Assembly (NCBI RefSeq): GCF_001650875.1
Contig: NZ_LXYI01000029.1
Coordinates: 25,356 to 89,355 of the forward strand
Length of the DNA stretch: 64,000 nucleotides
DNA from: Sulfitobacter sp. EhC04
Lineage (GTDB): Bacteria > Pseudomonadota > Alphaproteobacteria > Rhodobacterales > Rhodobacteraceae
Reading direction: 5' to 3'
Shown: positions 60,804 through 64,000 of the stretch, in pieces
Position numbering within the stretch: the first letter of the stretch is position 1
Layout of the letters: every line of letters begins with the position of its first letter
Program-made: the position numbers and the translations under genes
Notes under the pieces: generated by a model
What the model saw: only the letters and a program-made list of their open reading frames with translations
What the model was told of the DNA's origin: nothing
Database searches by the model: none

Positions 60804-62354
60804 ATGGGAAGCGCACGCCATAGACAGAAGAAGTCGCTGCGCAGCAGTTTCCTGGAACTGCCCCTGTTCCTGCTGATCTTCGGTGTGGCCTGCGCGTCGA
60901 TGCTGGTGCCGGCCATTCACGGGCTTGCAGTGAATGATCATGGCAGCTCGCAGGCGTTTCTTTATGCAGGTGTGCTGGGGCTGGTGGCCTTTACCCTGAT
61001 CGCGATTGCACATGCGGGGCGTGCGCCGCGCCATGGCACCCTTGGCCCGTTGATGTCGCTGCTGTCTGCCTTTGTCTTTCTGCCGGTGATGCTGGCACTG
61101 CCCTTTGTAGAGGCGCTGCCGACGACGCGGTTCGTCAATGCCTATTTCGAGATGGTCAGCGCCATCACCACTACCGGGGCCACCATGTTTCAGGAGCCCG
61201 GACGGCTGAGCCCGACGCTGCATCTGTGGCGGGCGCAGGTCGGCTGGATGGGCGGTCTGCTGATGTGGGTCGCGGCATCGGCGATCCTTGCGCCGCTGCA
61301 TCTGGGCGGATTCGAGGTGACCTCGCAGGCCGAGCCGGGGCGGCGCGATACCTCGTCGGCGCGGATGGCCCCGATGAACCCCCGCGTCCGGCTGATCCGG
61401 GTGACGCGGACCCTGTTGCCGATCTATGCCGGGCTGACGCTGCTGCTGTGGCTGCTGCTGCTGGCGGAAGGGCAGCGGCCGCTGGTGGCGCTGTGCCATG
61501 CCATGTCGGTCATGGCGACCTCCGGCATCTCGCCGGTGGGCGGGGTCCAGAACACCGCCATCGGCCTGTCGGGCGAGGCGGTGATGGCGCTGTTCATGCT
61601 GTTTGCCCTGTCGCGGCTGACCTTTTCCAAGGACACGGTGACCGCGACGCAGGGGGGCCTGCGCACCGATCCCGAGTTCCGCATCGGCATCTTCATCACC
61701 CTCGCGGTGCCGCTGGTGCTGTTTGCCCGGCATTTCATCGGGGCCTATGACGTTTCGGCGATGGAGAATCTGGGCCAGGCGGTGCGCGCGCTTTGGGGGG
61801 CGCTGTTCACGGTGCTGTCGTTCCTGACGACAACCGGCTTTGTTTCCGTACACTGGATCGAGGCGCAGAGCTGGTCCGGGTTGCCGACACCGGGGCTGAT
61901 CCTGATGGGGCTGGCGCTGATCGGGGGCGGCGTGGCGACAACGGCGGGCGGGGTCAAGCTGCTGCGGGTCTTTGCGCTTTATCAGAATGGCGCGCGGGAG
62001 ATGGAACGGCTGGTGCATCCCTCTTCGGTCAGCGGGGCCGGGGCGGCAGGACGGCGGTTGCAATCCAACGGGGCCTTCATCGCCTGGATATTCTTCATGC
62101 TGTTTGCCCTGTCGCTGACGGCGGTGACCCTGTTGCTGACCCTGACCGGCGTGCGGTTTGACAATGCGGTGGTCCTGTCGGTCGCGTCGCTTGCGACCAC
62201 GGGGCCGTTGATCGAATATGCCACCGATACGCCGATCCGGCTGATCGAACTGACCGTCGGTGCCAAGGCAATCTTGTGCGGCGCGATGGTGCTGGGACGG
62301 CTCGAAACGCTTGCCATTATCGCGCTCTTGACACCCGACCTGTGGCGCGGCTGA
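60804..62354 (+). CDS. trkH: Trk system potassium channel subunit TrkH
   Basis: 516-residue membrane protein of the Trk/Ktr family with four pore-loop repeats. TITTTGATMF-like (VSAITTTGATMFQEPG), MATSGISPVGG, FLTTTGFVSV and ASLATTGPLIEY provide the selectivity-filter segments. It conducts K+ under TrkA control. The start ATG lies 3 bp after trkA. No terminator is obvious before hfq. Confidence 0.94.
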   Translation: MGSARHRQKKSLRSSFLELPLFLLIFGVACASMLVPAIHGLAVNDHGSSQAFLYAGVLGLVAFTLIAIAHAGRAPRHGTLGPLMSLLSAFVFLPVMLALPFVEALPTTRFVNAYFEMVSAITTTGATMFQEPGRLSPTLHLWRAQVGWMGGLLMWVAASAILAPLHLGGFEVTSQAEPGRRDTSSARMAPMNPRVRLIRVTRTLLPIYAGLTLLLWLLLLAEGQRPLVALCHAMSVMATSGISPVGGVQNTAIGLSGEAVMALFMLFALSRLTFSKDTVTATQGGLRTDPEFRIGIFITLAVPLVLFARHFIGAYDVSAMENLGQAVRALWGALFTVLSFLTTTGFVSVHWIEAQSWSGLPTPGLILMGLALIGGGVATTAGGVKLLRVFALYQNGAREMERLVHPSSVSGAGAAGRRLQSNGAFIAWIFFMLFALSLTAVTLLLTLTGVRFDNAVVLSVASLATTGPLIEYATDTPIRLIELTVGAKAILCGAMVLGRLETLAIIALLTPDLWRG

Positions 62355-62485
62355 CACTGGGCTGACCCAAAACCGGTCAAGCTGCGGAGATTGGGGGTGG
62401 AAACTCCCCGGCGGGGACTGCATAGTTGGCCAAATTGGGGGGGCCCGGTCCGCGGGTGCCGGCAAGAATAAAAGCGAGAAGTCAA

Positions 62486-62725
62486 ATGGCGTCTGACAGA
62501 CAGAACCTTCAGGATGCATTCCTGAACCACGTGCGCAAGACCAAGGTTCCGGTAACGATTTTCCTGATCAACGGTGTGAAATTGCAGGGTGTCATCACCT
62601 GGTTTGACAACTTTTGCGTGCTGCTGCGCCGCGATGGGCAGTCCCAGCTTGTGTACAAACATGCGATTTCGACCATCATGCCAAGCCAGCCGATCAGCCT
62701 GTATGAGGGCGAAGACGCTTCTTGA
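62486..62725 (+). CDS. hfq: RNA chaperone Hfq
   Basis: 79 residues, Sm fold. Sm1 is in [43 protein letters not shown] and Sm2 in [14 protein letters not shown], with the KHA motif (YKH). It pairs small RNAs with messages and, with RNase E (also in this window), drives regulated decay. ATG 62486 is the family start. Its TGA overlaps the TTG of hflX. Confidence 0.97.
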
Positions 62726-64000
62726 GCAAGACGCCTTTTCAGATCGACAATACCGATGGCCCGCGCGTGACGCGGGCCTGGGTTCTGCACCCTGACATCA
62801 GATCCGACCCGGACCGCCGCGCGCCGCAACCCGCGCTGGAGGAAGCCGTGGCGCTGGCCCGTGCCCTGCCACAGCTTGAGGTGGTGGGGGCCGATGTGGT
62901 GCCGCTGCGCAAGGTCGATGCGGGCAAGCTCTTTGGCAAGGGCAAGATCGCCGATCTGCATGACGCGCTGGAAGCCGCCGAGGTGGAGCTGGTGCTGGTG
63001 GACGGGTCGGTCAGCCCGGTGCAGCAACGCAACCTCGAAAAAGCCTGGGGCGTGAAGCTGTTGGACCGGACCGGTCTGATCCTCGAAATTTTCAGCGACC
63101 GTGCCGCCACCCGCGAGGGCGTGTTGCAGGTCGAAATGGCCGCGCTGAACTATCAGCGCACGCGGCTGGTGCGGGCCTGGACCCACCTTGAACGTCAACG
63201 GGGCGGGCTGGGGTTTGTCGGCGGTCCGGGCGAGACCCAGATCGAGGCCGACCGGCGCGCCATTGACGAACAGCTCGTGCGCCTGCGCCGCCAGTTAGAC
63301 AAGGTGGTGAAGACCCGCGCGCTGCACCGGGCCGCCCGTGCCAAGGTCCCTTACCCGATCGTGGCGCTGGTGGGTTATACAAACGCCGGAAAATCGACGC
63401 TTTTCAACCGGTTGACCGGGGCGGATGTGATGGTCAAGGACATGCTCTTTGCCACGCTGGACCCCACCATGCGCAGTCTGGCGCTGCCCGACGGGCCCGA
63501 GATCATCCTCAGCGATACGGTTGGGTTCATCTCTGATCTGCCGACCGAACTGGTTGCCGCCTTTCGCGCGACGCTGGAAGAGGTGCTGGCCGCCGACATC
63601 GTGCTGCATGTGCGCGACATCAGCCATGCCGAGACCGAAGAACAGGCCCATGATGTGCGCGAGATCCTGACCTCGCTGGGTGTAGCCAAGGAAACCCGGA
63701 CCTTCGAGGTCTGGAACAAGCTGGATCTGCTGCCCCCTGAGGCCGCCGAAGCAATGCGCCAACGCGCCGAGCGTGATCCGGATATGATTGCCATTTCGGC
63801 GATCACCGGCGCGGGGCTGGAGGCGTTGCAAGCCGCTGTGGCAGAGGCGCTGCAAGGGGCGGTGCGGGTTGCCGAGATATCCCTTGCGTTCTCGGAAGGG
63901 CGCAAGCGCGCCTGGCTGTTCGAACAGGACGTGGTGGAAAAGGAAACTCCGTCCGAGACCGGATTCGATCTGGTCGTGCGCTGGTCCGCCAAGCAGGAAG
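62722..64000 (+). CDS. hflX: GTPase HflX (3' end beyond window)
   Basis: The first ~426 residues are visible. The start is TTG 62722, overlapping the hfq stop (TTGA), giving [20 protein letters not shown] as the genomic N terminus. An HflX N-terminal domain ([64 protein letters not shown]) precedes the GTPase: G1 [10 protein letters not shown]2 ATLDPT, G3 DTVGFI, G4 NKLD, G5 SAITGAG. HflX splits stalled ribosomes. hfq-hflX is a classic pair. Confidence 0.95.

Noticed and set aside
59292..62519. 1075-codon open frame on the minus strand
   Set aside because: Antisense to trkA and trkH, with His/Gln/Arg-rich low-information sequence typical of shadow frames.

Overview
The window is a GC-rich stretch of an alphaproteobacterial chromosome, most likely a member of the Rhodobacteraceae (Roseobacter group). 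The evidence is the dusB(nifR3)-ntrB-ntrC-ntrY-ntrX-trkA-trkH-hfq-hflX order, an RNase E with a long acidic insertion in its S1 domain and a GWW-type tail, a circularly permuted two-piece tmRNA gene, a fused IspDF, and NtrC-family regulators without the GAFTGA loop. Almost all of it is chromosomal core with short intergenic gaps. No tRNA, rRNA, CRISPR array, prophage or intact insertion sequence was found.

Layout. 0-3.3 kb: end of purQ, then the dctB-dctD two-component pair. 3.3-9 kb: a small lipoprotein, rne, a TusA-like protein and a CcdA-like protein. 9-13 kb: a hydrolase, a cytochrome P450 and class I fructose-bisphosphate aldolase, followed by a 108-bp tandem repeat. 13-15.7 kb: fumC coupled to three tiny genes, and sspB. 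15.8-20.4 kb: chrA with a rhodanese-ChrB gene, then an exported hydrolase divergent from a GlxA-type AraC regulator. 20.7-24.7 kb: an orphan sensor kinase, the tmRNA gene and a zinc-ribbon membrane gene pair. 25-31 kb: rplM-rpsI, an LLM flavin oxidoreductase, tetR-ppk2, a hydrolase, metA and a cysteine-paired secreted protein. 31.5-37.4 kb: an unknown lipoprotein/helical gene pair, a P-loop protein, two DMT exporters and guaA. 37.6-45.5 kb: an MttB-family methyltransferase, DUF6477/DUF6456-type genes, a DoxX-like protein, lipA, an FAD monooxygenase, a diheme cytochrome c and a cytochrome c'. 45.5-51.2 kb: hpt with a coupled small membrane gene, a COQ10-like protein, MmgE/PrpD, amtB and ispDF-pgpA-cinA. 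51.4-58.6 kb: dusB-ntrBC-ntrYX. 58.8-64 kb: a lipoprotein, trkA-trkH, hfq and hflX (cut by the window edge).

Functional themes. Nitrogen control (NtrBC, NtrYX, AmtB) and C4-dicarboxylate sensing (DctBD) use three enhancer-binding-type regulators, none of which keeps the GAFTGA loop needed to contact sigma-54. Ribosome rescue is represented twice: the tmRNA encodes the tag ANDNSAPVAMAA, and sspB encodes the adaptor that delivers tagged proteins to ClpXP. Hfq and RNase E make the window rich in RNA metabolism.

The least described material is intergenic. There is a ~99-bp palindromic repeat in four copies, one of which interrupts another repeat with a TTA on each side. A 269-bp element with 33-bp terminal inverted repeats lies 3 bp from a start codon, and solo ends of it occur elsewhere. 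There is also the 108-bp tandem array and long hairpins built on a GACATGTC core. The strongest protein-level oddity is DctD, which lacks GAFTGA and has an inverted Walker B acidic pair.
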